DNA of 27,751 nt, taken from Welwitschia mirabilis. Its lineage: Eukaryota > Gnetophyta > Gnetopsida > Welwitschiales. A program made the position numbers and the translations under genes. The notes under the pieces were generated by a model. The model did not search any database. It saw only the letters and a list, made by a program, of their open reading frames with translations, and was not told the DNA's origin. Numbering within the stretch: the stretch's first letter is position 1; each line of letters starts with the position of its first letter. The stretch is from contig JBOZIK010000001.1 of assembly GCA_051453625.1 (NCBI GenBank), positions 51,575,934 to 51,603,684 of the forward strand. Direction: 5' to 3'. Below are positions 9,176 to 20,290 of this stretch, piece by piece.

Positions 9176-9228
9176 TACTAATAAATTATAAGCTTTTGTC
9201 CATTCATTCTATGTAAGATGACAGGATG

Positions 9229-9453
9229 TGATGTCGGGATCCTATTTTTATGCTTAAAATCTGTTATGATTTTATTTCATTTATTCTCTCAACTTCTTGA
9301 TAGATTTTCTCAAATGAATCCCTTGATTCACTCTTTTTCATTTTTTGTTGTACTAATCTATATTTAACTAGGCTTGACCTCATAACAAAGAAATACATAC
9401 AATATAATTTTCTACAAAACTATCTTGAATTCGCGAGTTCATTGTTTCTCTCA
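9229..9453 (+). mobile_element. Candidate 5' LTR of copia element 2
   Basis: The 3' end (TCTCTCA, 9453) is placed by the primer-binding site three bases later. A TGATGTCGGGA start at 9229 is the likeliest left end, giving about 225 bp; TG dinucleotides at 9227 and 9233 are alternatives. No second LTR lies in the window to confirm it. Confidence 0.5.
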
Positions 9454-9455
9454 AA

Positions 9456-9468
9456 TAGTATCAGAGCC
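9456..9468 (+). promoter_or_regulatory. Primer-binding site of copia element 2
   Basis: TAGTATCAGAGCC is one mismatch from TGGTATCAGAGC, the initiator-methionine tRNA complement used by plant copia elements. Copia-type gag follows within about 100 bp. Confidence 0.75.
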
Positions 9469-9519
9469 TAGGTTGTTTTATTGAAGCTTCAATAATTGAG
9501 ATGGCATAACAAAGTAATG

Positions 9520-10350
9520 CTAGCATTCTGTGTCTATGTATGCTTCTTACTTTAAAGAAGAAAATTATGATTATTAGACAATCAAGATGAGGACTTTCTT
9601 GATGTCCCAAAATCTCTAAGGTTTGGTGGCTAGTGGAATTGATCACATTGCAAATCCAATAACTCTTGCAACCATGGAATGTAAGAATGTTAAGGCACAT
9701 TTCATACTCTAAATGAGCATTAGTGGTATAATCTTTCCAAAGATTGTAAGCCACACATGTGCAAAGGAAGCTTGGGAAGCACTCGAGACCGAGTACAAAG
9801 GATCAAATCAAGTAAGGAAGGTGAGACTACAAAATCTTACTAGAGAATATGAGACTCTTATCATGAAAGAGTTTGAATCTCTTGAGTACTACATCAATCC
9901 TCTTCAAGAAATTGTGAATGCACTGCAAACTTGTGGAGGAAATATCAAAGAATTAAAGATCATAGAAAAGATTGTCCAAATACTCACGGGACACTATGAT
10001 CCTGTTGTCTATGTAATAGAAGAGAATAAAGATATTAACCAATTGACAATGGTCTAGTTCATTAGAATTTTCAAAACCTTTAAGACAAGAAATCATTTTT
10101 ATGAAGAATACGCAATAAATGATTTTCAGATTTAGAAAATCACAATAAGATCTTCACGCTAAAATTGGTGTGAAGAACGATATTTGAACCAAGGATGTAG
10201 TCATGATAATCGTGGTTGAAGGAATAGAAATTATGGTGGTCAAACTTATGATGACGAAGGACGAGGCCAAGGATGTATTAAATCTAGACCAGATTCAACC
10301 AGACCTGGAAAATGATGCAATCATTACAAAAGAGAAAACCAAATTATGGN
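9520..10350 (+). pseudogene. Copia relic 2: UBN2-type gag
   Basis: The N-terminal part near 9550-9630 reads KEENYDY*TIKMRTFLMSQNL, the usual copia gag opening, with stops. The open segment at 9713-10057 carries IFPKIVSHTCAKEAWEALE, VRLQNLTREYETLIMKE and IEENKDINQL, characteristic of the UBN2 gag family, over about 114 codons. A degraded RNA-binding tail follows (a glycine and arginine reading near 10195-10290, then CNHYKRENQIM near 10316-10348) in place of a clean CCHC knuckle, just before a 26-N gap at 10350-10375. Gag packages element RNA. This copy is frameshifted and cannot make a full protein. Confidence 0.85.
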
Positions 10351-10375
10351 NNNNNNNNNNNNNNNNNNNNNNNNN

Positions 10376-11112
10376 ACCTTATATTAGACAAGAAGAAGAA
10401 AATCATGAAGAACTCTTCTTCATTAAAGAGGCTAAAGATCAAATCCCCTATCTTACATCCAATGATTAACCTTCAACAAACTCATATAATGTCTAGTACA
10501 TGGATAGTTTTTGTAGTCATCATATGACTAGTAATAAAGCCCTACGAACTGATCTACACAAACATCAAGAAGAAGTGTCCATTAGTAGGGGTGCAAAGGT
10601 AACCATCATAAGAATTGGATCAGTGGATACTTCTACAAATACANNNNNNNNNNNNNNNNNNNNNNNNNNNNNNNNNNNNNNNNNNNNNNNNNNNNNNNNN
10701 NNNNNNNNNNNNNNNNNNNNNNNNNNNNNNNNNNNNNNNNNNNCGATTGGTAGGGGTGCAAAGGTAACCATCACAAGAATTGGATCAGTTGATACTTCTA
10801 CAAATACAAGTAGATCATATACCATTTTTGATATTATTTTGTTTCTAATTTGAAGGAGAATCTATTACATGTTAACCAGCTTTGTTTTAATGGATACAGA
10901 GTAGAATTTATCAATCATTTTTGTATAATTACTAAATATGATGATAAATAAATTACATCAATCCTCTATGAGTTAGAATGAAATGCATAAGTTGCAAATA
11001 CAGAAAGATATCAACTATCTAATGATAATGAAATCACATCCTTAGATTTGACACCTTAGATTGGGACATGCTAATTTTATGGATCCAATGCAAAGAAAGG
11101 ATGTTCTTTAAG
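10376..11112 (+). pseudogene. Copia relic 2: protease and pre-integrase region
   Basis: The segment at 10500-10560 reads YMDSFCSHHMTSNKALRTDL. It matches the copia protease site LDSGCSNHMT but has Phe in place of the catalytic-motif glycine. About 10850-10950 reads ENLLHVNQLCFNGYRVEFIN, the conserved stretch between protease and integrase. A 100-N gap at 10644-10743 with repeated flanks interrupts this part, and a 447-N gap begins at 11113. Confidence 0.75.
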
Positions 11113-11559
11113 NNNNNNNNNNNNNNNNNNNNNNNNNNNNNNNNNNNNNNNNNNNNNNNNNNNNNNNNNNNNNNNNNNNNNNNNNNNNNNNNNNNNNNNN
11201 NNNNNNNNNNNNNNNNNNNNNNNNNNNNNNNNNNNNNNNNNNNNNNNNNNNNNNNNNNNNNNNNNNNNNNNNNNNNNNNNNNNNNNNNNNNNNNNNNNNN
11301 NNNNNNNNNNNNNNNNNNNNNNNNNNNNNNNNNNNNNNNNNNNNNNNNNNNNNNNNNNNNNNNNNNNNNNNNNNNNNNNNNNNNNNNNNNNNNNNNNNNN
11401 NNNNNNNNNNNNNNNNNNNNNNNNNNNNNNNNNNNNNNNNNNNNNNNNNNNNNNNNNNNNNNNNNNNNNNNNNNNNNNNNNNNNNNNNNNNNNNNNNNNN
11501 NNNNNNNNNNNNNNNNNNNNNNNNNNNNNNNNNNNNNNNNNNNNNNNNNNNNNNNNNNN

Positions 11560-12450
11560 AATTTTATGGATACAATGCAAAAAAAGGATGTTCTTTAAGA
11601 TATGTCTAAATTTTTCTTCCTGATTTAATAAATTATCAGATCTATGCTATAGGAAAGACAAAGAAATTACCATTTCTAAAGCCTAGACATGGATCTAAAA
11701 ATTGTCTAGATCTTGTGCATATGAATCTATGTCGTTTAATGCAGACAATGAGTTTTAGAAAAAGTCAATACTTGTATGCAATAATTGATGATTACTCTAA
11801 AATTGGTTGGGGCTATTTCTTTCAGATTAAAGATCAAACATTAGATTACTTCAAAGTATTTAAGAACATGGTGGAAATACCAAAGGAAAATACTTTGAAG
11901 AAAGTTTAAAGTAATAGAAGAAAAAGAATTTACTTTAAATGATTTTGAGCAATTTTGTAAAGATAATGGTATTATTCATCAAACTACTGCAACATGTACT
12001 CCATAACAAAATGGGATAACAGAAAGGGAAAAAAATCAAATAATCATGACTATGACTAGATGTCTTCTACATTAAAGAATCTCTAATAATTCTTTTTAAA
12101 GTAAAGCATGTGATACTACTATCCATATATTAAATCACGTACCTTCCAACAATCTAGACAACATAACATCATATCAATTATAGTATGGATATAAGTAAAA
12201 CATTTCTTACTTAAAAATATTCGGCTCACTTTGCTATGTTGAAGAACCTAATCACCATTAGCAAAAGTTGTATGAAAAGGCCCAAGTCTACATTTTTCTA
12301 GGGTATGATTTTAGCTTTAACTTAGAATAACAAGAACTATCCATTTCAAGAAATGCAATTTTTATAGAATATAATATGTACAATCTTTCATTAATTATTA
12401 AAAATTACAACATGTTCTATTCTCCACCAATGCCTTCCCCTTCTAATACT
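11560..12450 (+). pseudogene. Copia relic 2: integrase core and C-terminal region
   Basis: The frame at 11715-11909 contains LYAIIDDYSKIGWGYFFQIK, the core around the second integrase aspartate. A frameshift follows, then the reading FEQFCKDNGIIHQTTATCTP (11946-12005) and NGITEREKNQ, which hold the conserved Q.NG..ER glutamate region. Near 12190-12340 comes YLKIFGSLCYVEEPN and IFLGYD, standard copia sequence after the catalytic core. From 12400 the reading becomes Ser/Pro-rich (SPPMPSPSNTHSSTP), the normal integrase-RT linker. No RT was found beyond it, so the element is truncated or decayed past recognition. Confidence 0.85.
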
Positions 12451-12950
12451 CATTCCTCTACCCCAAATTTAAATTTCATTTCTCTTCCCTTTCCTCTCTC
12501 TCCACTACCCCTCCCTTAAACACTACTTATCATTTCTAATCTTTATGCTTAAATACTGCAATACCTAATACCCTATCCTAATTTTTTAATGTAACAAACA
12601 TCTCCCTATTTTCTAATACAATGTATCTCACCCTTCCTTTAAATATATCCATCCTACCATTATTTTCTAATCAAATAAATCTTCCCATTTACTCCAATTC
12701 CTTGTTCCTTTCTTGTCTCCCAATACAATCCCCCTCCCATCCCGCTTCTTCCCATACATTCCCCTCTTCCCCTTCTTTTTTGGTCCCACCATCTCATTTC
12801 CTTTTCCTTTTTTCTCATTCATAGGATCTACCCTCTTACATGTCCCTTATAACTCCACACCCTTTATCTTCCCTTCTCACACTTATTGTCCTTCCTCCTC
12901 CTCTTATTTCCTATCTTTTTCTTATCCCATGATCCTCCTTCTTAATGGTA
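12420..12950. repeat. G-poor, pyrimidine-rich tract
   Basis: The plus strand is dominated by C, T and A with very few G over about 500 bp (for example CCTCTCTCTCCACTACCCCT near 12494). Long open frames here (12621-12824 and 12713-13039) result from low complexity and are not called as genes. The start of the tract overlaps the expected Ser/Pro-rich copia linker, but it runs far longer than such a linker normally would. Confidence 0.7.
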
Positions 12951-13049
12951 GAGTCTCCTCCATACGCAATGATGTACCTCCCATCATGACAACTTCACAC
13001 TCTGTACACGCCTCCAGGAAGTATCACCAGCATATGTAATAAGCTACCT

Positions 13050-13932
13050 GAGGGTTTACCACCTATTCTCATAGATGTTAGACACCACCTTTTCAAGGTA
13101 ATTCACTCATTCTGTCTATGCAAAGGAGTGCACCTCTGATGCCTATCCTTCCATGTACTCTATTGCTCTTATTTCTTCCTCATAGTTAGGCTCATAGACA
13201 TTGTTTTCTTTTGCCTTAAAGTCTCCTTTAACATTGACCACCATGGATGCAATCAAAGATTCGATTGCTGACACACCCATTAGCTTGCCTCCCTTAACAT
13301 CTCTAGTAGAAATTTATCAAATTCCCTTATTGTATTCTAATGTTTTAACCTAGCCAGTGTTACTTTTGTATCCACTCTCTAATGACCTCCCTTATGTGAA
13401 GCCTAATTAATTGCTTCCTTTCATGGTAACTCACAACTGCGGCTTTGTGTTTCTTGCATGGCAGATGATCTATTCCTTATTGTTTATGTCCATGTTATTA
13501 CCTAATCATAATGACATCTCCATCCACATAGCAACCATTATAGTACTTAGCAGTATTTGACTCATTTTAGAGTCCTTACTCTTTAATCCACCTGCTCTAA
13601 TGTCCACATCTTACCAATTGTAGTAGCAACTATAGCCATAATAGACCCTAAAACTTCTCCACTATGACTCTCTATCATCTCCAATTAGTGAACTCTACAT
13701 CATTGCTCCTTTATGAAATGTTGCACATGTGCTGACATCTTAAAACATGATGACACAACACCAAACAGTGACTATGGTGCTTTCCTTTCACAAAGATTTG
13801 ATGCAGTCCTTAGTAATTCATCAACTTTCTCTAGCTTCTACTTCCTTTTTGCTATGACAATAGATGCAACAAGCCCAGCCACAACTACAATAAAATTCTT
13901 CCATGCTACTACCATCACCATGATCAACATCC
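13050..13932 (-). pseudogene. Unrecognised minus-strand coding relic
   Basis: Two stretches on the minus strand read as coherent protein despite stops. The upstream stretch (13932 to about 13583, one frame) includes a hydrophobic segment FIVVVAGLVASIVIAKRK followed by KLEKVDELLRTASNLCERK, and later GSIMAIVATTIGKMWTLEQV. The downstream stretch (13313-13146, 56 codons without a stop, shifted frame) contains SAIESLIASMVVNVKGDF and NNVYEPNYEEEIRAIEYMEG. The frame continues past a TAG to about 13050. The composition looks like real protein with one membrane-like helix and a charged region. I do not recognise the family, and a decayed host gene or an accessory ORF of a transposon are both possible. 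Confidence 0.4.
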
Positions 13933-15084
13933 TTTAACTCTCTACCAAGATGCATGTATTCCACCTTAATTTGTAATATGTAGTCTACATATCAGCTTAA
14001 TGTGGTATCATCTCCACATTAGCTTGATGCACTAACTTAATTCAAGTTACAAAATTTAAGAAAAGAAAAAAGAGAAAAAGGTAATTTTAGAGTTGTGCTT
14101 TAAAACTTTGACTTTAAGAGAGAAGGAAAGAAAGCTAGCTCCAAGGTATCACTGATTCACTCTTAAGCAATATTTCACTCCAATGTTGTCCAATGCCTTT
14201 ATTATAACACACTTAAAACCATCAAGTGTTTTGAGCTTGGATCATAGTGGCATAATCTCATTCATCATATGAGTAATAATGAACTCAATTACCACTTGAT
14301 CTTCAAAGCCTTAAATAATAATAGAAGGTAAGAATGCAGAGTACTTAAAATCTATAATGTTAAAAGAATTAGATAAAGTATTAAAAGAGCTCACTCAAAT
14401 GTGATAAAGCTTTAATGATTAAGTTGCTTCCTAAACATTTCAAATATAAAATAAATCATGAATTGAGATAAAAGATAAATAACTTGTGTATTATAAGAAG
14501 AAAACACTTTACAGCAAAGGAAGAAAGATGCCAGAAGAACTCCTCAACAATCTTCAAAGACTAGCTTACTTCCCTAAAGAGCTGTTTAGAAATTCATCGT
14601 GATTAACAATCTAAGGTTTAAAATTCTCTAAAGCCAAAGATGATACAATGAAGGGTGCAAGACCCTTTTATAAGGAGAGATGGAAGCGAGAAATGGTTAT
14701 AAGCCCTTAGCTTATAGTGTTAGCTAGATAGTTACATAATCATCACATTAGGTAGGAAGATTTGTCTTTTTTTTCAATTGGTAGAGATTCCTATAATGAT
14801 GCGAACACTTAGCCCTCGAATGCTACAGCTGATACCAACTGCTATCAATGCCATGTGTTTCCATCATCATCCTTCTCATCCCCACCAAATGTTGCTCTAT
14901 GAGTCCTCCTCATTACTATCATGTGTTGTTAAGGATGCAAGTTAATTTTTATGTGGAATTAGATTTAGCCCATAATTGCATTTATTTTATTCTTCCATGA
15001 AAAAGCCAAGAATGTGATTTTGGAGGTAATTTTCTCAGATAGGCCAGTAGCACAGGTAGTTCTAGCCGACGACACTAGTGTTTT
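13933..15084. other. Intergenic or LTR-like DNA, no gene identified
   Basis: No frame with a motif was found. One plausible promoter element is noted separately at 14665-14673. A 10-N gap lies at 15085-15094. Confidence 0.4.
14665..14673 (-). promoter_or_regulatory. Isolated TATA box, minus strand
   Basis: The minus strand reads CTCCTTATAAAAGGGTCTTG, a near-ideal plant TATA box followed by GC-richer sequence, as often seen in LTR promoters. It points towards the unidentified relic at 13050-13932 but is over 700 bp away. It could belong to an unrecognised LTR. Confidence 0.35.
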
Positions 15085-15094
15085 NNNNNNNNNN

Positions 15095-16684
15095 ATGAAC
15101 ACACGATAAGTCCATAATCAATGTGAAAATCAAGAGAAGACATGTTTTTATGATAAAATTGATGATATTACTCTCTTTCATTAGGATTAAGTGGTCATTT
15201 ATCTTAATTGCAATGTCAATTTTTACATGTTAACACATCCTCTAACTAGTATTTTACTAGTGCCTTATCAAAAAGTTGATAACAAAATAGTTAAATATGT
15301 AAAAAAATTATTTATGTCAAAAGTACTCAAGTGTGTGAATGTTATATCTTTGAAAATTTTATAGTTAATTTTTTACAATTTAAGGCATCAAAATGAAAAA
15401 TTTTGTCATAAAAGCTAGATGTCATACCCCTTAATCAAAACTATACTTCGTCCTCAAAGTTTATGGTGCAAAATGTTTAACTCATTTGAGAACATAAGCC
15501 TTAAAAAGAATCATGAAGAGTTCTTTTATTAAAAATCATGCAAAAAAATGCAACTAAGCTAAGGAAAAGAAATAAGTAACTATGATAAAATAATGTTTTA
15601 TTGAGTGCTAAGTGAAATATCAATTCATAAAAATAGTTAATGCCTTAGGAATTATTTCTCATGAAAATAGTGATGAAGTGAAGTGAAGTGGCATTGAGTG
15701 AAATGAAGATGATAAATGCATTAATGAAATAAACATAAACCGATGAATAAATGAGAAAACTATGGCCTTTATTATATTTTTGTGTTTTGAGTGGATTGAA
15801 ATATCAACTAAGCGAAGTTATAACCAAGTAACTTATATGAATTTAAGAGATCATAGCAAATCCTACGTGTGAAGATTAAGAGACAATAATTCACATAAAG
15901 CCTTCGATTCCCACCTTTGTCATTCCTTTATTTTTAATTTCTACCTTCACATATGTCCTTGGTTTTAAGCCTTTAAATCACATTAAGCATCTAGTGTTAC
16001 GACATTCTTTGCTAACAGAGTTAAACATGTTCTCTTAGGCAAAAATCAGTGCTACATTTCTAGCGAGTGTTTATAGCCCCAATGCAGTTGAACACGTTGC
16101 AATTAGATCATAGAGCTGCATTGCCAGTAAGCGTCCATAGCCTTGATGTAGTTAACTAAACCCAATTAAGTGATTAATGTTATGTGTATTTGGAGAAGAG
16201 ATATACATTTTTTTGGTTCATCTTCCTATAGTCATTTTTTATGCATATTAGGGGGTAATTGGCTCACTAGCCTAATAAAAACAAATATTATCCCCATCAA
16301 AGGCCTTAGACTTAAGGAATACATGTAAAGGTAAATTCCACCTTTTCAACTAAGTTTTTCTGAAATTAGAGACTTTAAGTAATTGCGTCNNNNNNNNNNN
16401 NNNNNNNNNNNNNNNNNNNNNNNNNNNNNNNNNNNNNNNNNNNNNNNNNNNNNNNNNNNNNNNNNNNNNNNNNNNNNNNNNNNNNNNNNAAGGAATACAT
16501 GTAAAGGTAAATTCCACCTTTTCAACTAAGTTTTTCTGAAACTAGGGACTTTAAGCAATTGCGTCTTTAAGTATTACACTCAAAATAAGCATAACTCTTC
16601 CTTAAAAACCCATAAGCATACTTAATTTCAACTATTACTTAGGTGACAATAAGATCACTTATTATTGATTTTTATTTAAGGCCA
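15095..16684. other. No coding frame; expected 3' region of the Athila-like element
   Basis: This lies just past the minus-strand pol end at 16685, where an Athila-type element would have its 3' untranslated region, optional env-like ORF and LTR. No env-like frame, polypurine tract or LTR border could be recognised. It contains the gap with repeated flanks at 16314-16565. Confidence 0.4.
16314..16565. repeat. Repeated flanks around a 100-N gap
   Basis: 16314-16389 and 16490-16565 (76 bp each) differ at 3 positions and abut the gap on both sides. This is probably an unmerged contig overlap. Confidence 0.85.
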
Positions 16685-18100
16685 TTAACTTGGATTAGTA
16701 AGCCTCATAAATTCATAAGTTGATAAAATAGGTAGATGATAGTGCTTTAGGTGACGTCTATTGACATTAAATAATTGATGGTTTTTGGGGTTTTCNNNNN
16801 NNNNNATTAAAAACAGTCCTTCCTCTTAGTGACTAGTTTGCTTGGGAAAAGATTAAGCATGAGTTATAAAGTAGAATTAGTCCTCCCTCCTTGAAATTTT
16901 TTCTAAATATGTGTTGATCATGGAATTTCTTCATCATCTCTTTGTTTATCCTCATGTTTTCATAGGTGTCATTTCTAATTTCATCTAATTTGTTAAATTG
17001 TATTATCCTATTTTTCCTTGTAACTTCCAGATCTAAGTTTATGTTTTTGATCACCCAATATGCTTTGTGCTCAAGTTCTATAGGTAAATGACAGGCTTTT
17101 CCATAAACCAGTCTAAATGGTGACATCCCTAGGCGAGTTTTATAAGTAGTATGATAGATTCATAAAACATCATTAAGCTTAAAGAACCAATTTTTTCTTG
17201 TTAAGTTTACTACTTTTTGTAGGATCTTATTAATTTCCGTATTTATAACATCAACTTTATCACTAGTTTAGGGGTGGTAAAGTATCACTACTTTGTGAGT
17301 AACCCCATACTTAGCAAAAAGTTTATTGAATATTTTATTGCAGAAATGTGTTCCTATATTGATAATTAAAACTTTTAAACAACCAAATCAAATTAAGATA
17401 TTTTTCTTAAAGAATTTTATCACCATTTAAGCATTATTTGATTGGAAAGCACATGCCTCAATCCATTTTATTATGTAATCCACACAGATAAGAATGTGGT
17501 GATGCCTGTTTGAAGGTGGATAAGNNNNNNNNNNNNNNNNNNNNNNNNNNNNNNNNNNNNNNNNNNNNNNNNNNNNNNNNNNNNNNNNNNNNNNNNNNNN
17601 NNNNNNNNNNNNNNNNNNNNNNNNTAGCAAAAAGTTTATTGAATATTTTATTGCAGAAATTTGTTCCTGTATTGCTAATTAAAACTTATAAACAACCAAA
17701 TCACATTATGATATTTTTCTTAAATAATTTTATTACCATTTAAGCATTGTTTGATTGGAAAGCACATGCCTCAGTCCATTTTATTATGTAGTCCATACAG
17801 ATAAGAATGTAGTGATGCCTGTTTGAAGGTGGATAAGGGCCTTGAAATCAATTTATCAAATATTGAAGGGCTCAACTATAAGAATGAGGTTTACAAGCAT
17901 TAGTTGTCTTTATGAAATACTTCCTAATTTTTGGTAATTATCATAAGCTTTATAGTAAAAATAAGAGTCTTTAAAAATAAATGGCCAATAGAAACCAAAA
18001 TGAAGGATTTTTATAGTAGTTTTATTAGCTGAAAAATCACTTCCATAAGCTTTAGAATGGTAATGCTTGAAAATGTCATGAATTTCAAGGGGTACACATT
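16685..18100 (-). pseudogene. Athila-like Ty3/gypsy relic: integrase
   Basis: The zinc-binding part (18090 to about 17910) reads EIHDIFKHYHSKAYGSDFSA and ILHFGFYWPFIFKDS. The histidines are kept, but the usual C..C pair appears as tyrosines (YKAYDNY). The core includes ILICVDYIIKWIEACAFQSN near 17510-17430, then HFCNKIFNKLFAKYGVTHKV near 17345-17290. The residue expected to be the second catalytic Asp reads Asn (NIGTHF). The C-terminal part (17126-16833) starts [20 protein letters not shown], a hallmark of the Athila/Tat group. It continues past a frameshift and a 10-N gap (16796-16805) to FNVNRRHLKHYHLP and a TAA at 16685-16687. The integrase inserts element DNA into chromosomes; here it is inactivated. 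Part of the core is present twice because of the gap at 17525-17624. Confidence 0.9.
17312..17837. repeat. Repeated flanks around a 100-N gap (integrase)
   Basis: 17312-17524 and 17625-17837 (213 bp each) are alignable without gaps and differ at about 13 positions. They border the gap exactly and duplicate integrase coding sequence. The element most likely has this segment once. Confidence 0.9.
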
Positions 18101-18906
18101 TGCAAATGACTTATTTTAGACAATATTTCAAAATATAAGGCCTATCCCAAAAGAAATATTTGACCTAAACCTCTTTTTATTATTAGGGGTCCAATGAAAA
18201 GGAATGGTTTTGGAGACTAGGCAGCTGGTAATATCAAGTTTTTTTTTTTTTTTAACTAAAAAGAGATGTTCATCTAGGAAGGTGTCATTAATGGGAAGGG
18301 ATGTTTAGGAATTCTCTTGAGTTAATCGTGAAAGATGATTTTTAACCATGTTATCAAAACCCTTTTTATCTTTGATCTCTAAATCAAACTCTTGTAGAAG
18401 GAGGATCCATCTAATTAGTTTTGGTNNNNNNNNNNNNNNNNNNNNNNNNNNNNNNNNNNNNNNNNNNNNNNNNNNNNNNNNNNNNNNNNNNNNNNNNNNN
18501 NNNNNNNNNNNNNNNNNNNNNNNNNCTTTAGAATGGTAATGCTTGAAAATGTCATGAATTTCAAGGGGTACACATTTGCAAATGACTTAGTTTGGATAAT
18601 ATTTCAAAATATAAGGCAATCCCAAAATAAATATTTGACCTAAACCTCTTTTTATCATTAGGAGTCCAATGAAAAGGAATGGTTTTGGAGACTAGGTACT
18701 TGGCAATATCAAGATTTTTTTTAAACTAAAAAGAGATGTTCATCGAGGAAGGTGTCATTAATGGGAAGGGATGTTTAGGAATTCTCTTGAGTTAATTGTG
18801 AAAGATGATTTTCAACCATGTTATCAAAACCCTTTTTNNNNNNNNNNTATCTTTGATCTCTAAATCAAACTCTTGTAAAAGGAGGATCCATCTAATTAGT
18901 CTTGGT
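18050..18906. repeat. Repeated flanks around a 100-N gap (RNase H to integrase)
   Basis: 18050-18425 recurs at 18526-18906 with point differences, a length change in a poly-T run (near 18239) and an extra 10-N gap at 18838-18847. The duplicated part covers the RNase H-integrase connection. Confidence 0.85.
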
Positions 18907-19100
18907 GTTGAATTCTTTTTGGCAAAAAATATATCTAAGGGTTAAATGATTAAGTATAGATAATCACCTTAAATCCTAAAAGGTATTACCTACATTTCTC
19001 TAAGGTAAAGACTATAGCTAGTAGCTCATTTTCCGTAATAGTGTAGTTTAACTGAATCTCATTCAATATTTTACTGGCATAATAAATTATGATTATTTTT
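18300..19100 (-). pseudogene. Athila-like relic: RNase H domain and connection
   Basis: From 19083 downward the minus strand reads YASKILNEIQLNYTITENEL followed by LAIVFTLEKCR*YLLGFKVI and IYT, matching the RNase H of plant gypsy elements (the glutamate in TENELLA and the IYTDH region are the active-site landmarks). The H of TDH and following residues are degraded. RNase H removes the RNA template during reverse transcription. The C-terminal link to integrase lies in the duplicated gap flanks. Confidence 0.8.
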
Positions 19101-19359
19101 TATCTTTCTTTTATCCTAGAATGACCCCAACCATGTAATCACTGGCGTCACACATAAGCTGGAAAGGTAACTTTCAGTTGAGTGATTAAATGATTATAGT
19201 GGAAGTTAATTTTTCCTTGAGTTGATTGAAAGCTTGTTGACATTTGGAGGTTTAGTTGAAGGTGATATCTCTACTTCAAAGATTGTACAATGGCTTAGAG
19301 ATTTAACTAAAATCCTTAATGAATCTCCTATAGTATCTTTCCTATCATAAGAAAGATCT

Positions 19360-20290
19360 AATGTCTCTTTGTTTTTTAGGAGTTGGCAAGTGTATAAGTA
19401 GAGAAACCTTCGAAGGATTTACTCGGATTCCTTCTTTAGAGATGATCTGTTCTAAAACTATGCCTTGATTAATCATAAAGTGGCATTTCTCCTAGTTAAG
19501 CACAAGGCGCTTTTTAATACATCACTCAAAGATGCATTCTAAGTTGTGCAAACAGTGATTAAAAGAGGATCCATAGACAAAGAAGTCATCCATAAATAAT
19601 TTAACACCTGAATTTAATAATTCAAAAAAGATTTCAATTATGCAATGTTGGAATATGATAGGCACATTCGATAATACATAGGGTATTAATTTATAAGTAA
19701 ATGTTTCATAAGGGTAGGTGAAGGTAGTTCTATCTTGGTCCTTAGGGGTAATTTCAATTTGATTATATCCTGAGCACCCACCTAAGAAATAGTAAAACGG
19801 ATGCCTTGTAAGTTGCTATAAGATTTAATCAAAGAAGGATAGAGGGAAGTAATACTTTATTATGATGAAATTTAATTTTCTATAGTCAATACACATCCTC
19901 CATTTTATTACAGGTTTGGTATGGATAAGTTTGTTATGCTTGTTTGGGATAAATGTAATTTCTTCTTTCTTTGTCACAATCTGAGTTAGATTCACCTATT
20001 TACTATCTGAAATAGGATAGATAATCCAATTATTTAGAAGCTTGATCATCTTATTTTTAACNNNNNNNNNNNNNNNNNNNNNNNNNNNNNNNNNNNNNNN
20101 NNNNNNNNNNNNNNNNNNNNNNNNNNNNNNNNNNNNNNNNNNNNNNNNNNNNNNNNNNNNNATTAAAATCTAAGTTGGATTCACCTATATACTATCTGAA
20201 ATAGAATAGATAATCCTGTTATTTAGAAGCTTAATGATCTTATTTTTAACTACCTCCTTTAAAGTTTGGTTTATCTATCTCTGGGCTTCT
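19360..20290 (-). pseudogene. Athila-like relic: reverse transcriptase
   Basis: Recognisable from IIYPISDSK near 20040 through WRMCIDYRKLNFIIIKYYFP, GCSGYNQIEITPKDQDRTTF and FQHCIIEIFFELL to the catalytic box FMDDFFVYGSSF (FMDD codons at 19585-19596) and EKCHFMINQGIVLEQIISKE. The FMDDF..GSSF form and the order of motifs are typical of the Athila lineage of Ty3/gypsy rather than Tat/Ogre. The catalytic aspartates are still encoded, but several stops (for example after YFPLSFFD and IFE) prevent translation. The first part of the domain is split by the gap at 20062-20161, with repeated flanks. Confidence 0.92.
19978..20250. repeat. Repeated flanks around a 100-N gap (reverse transcriptase)
   Basis: 19978-20061 and 20167-20250 (84 bp) align without indels at about 89 percent, the most diverged of the gap-flank pairs. 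Both encode the start of the RT domain. Confidence 0.8.

Noticed and set aside
9461-9754. Minus-strand open frame of 97 codons over the start of copia 2 gag
   Set aside because: It is antisense to a region that reads clearly as UBN2 gag on the plus strand.
12621-13039. Two overlapping plus-strand open frames rich in Ser, Pro, Phe and Leu
   Set aside because: They arise from the G-poor composition, which removes most stop codons, and carry no domain.
14824-14841. Minus-strand TTGGTATCAGCTG resembling a tRNA-iMet primer site
   Set aside because: The match ends after TGGTATCAG, no LTR end with CA is correctly placed, and no gag follows. The TATA box at 14665-14673 is on the wrong side for an LTR of that element.
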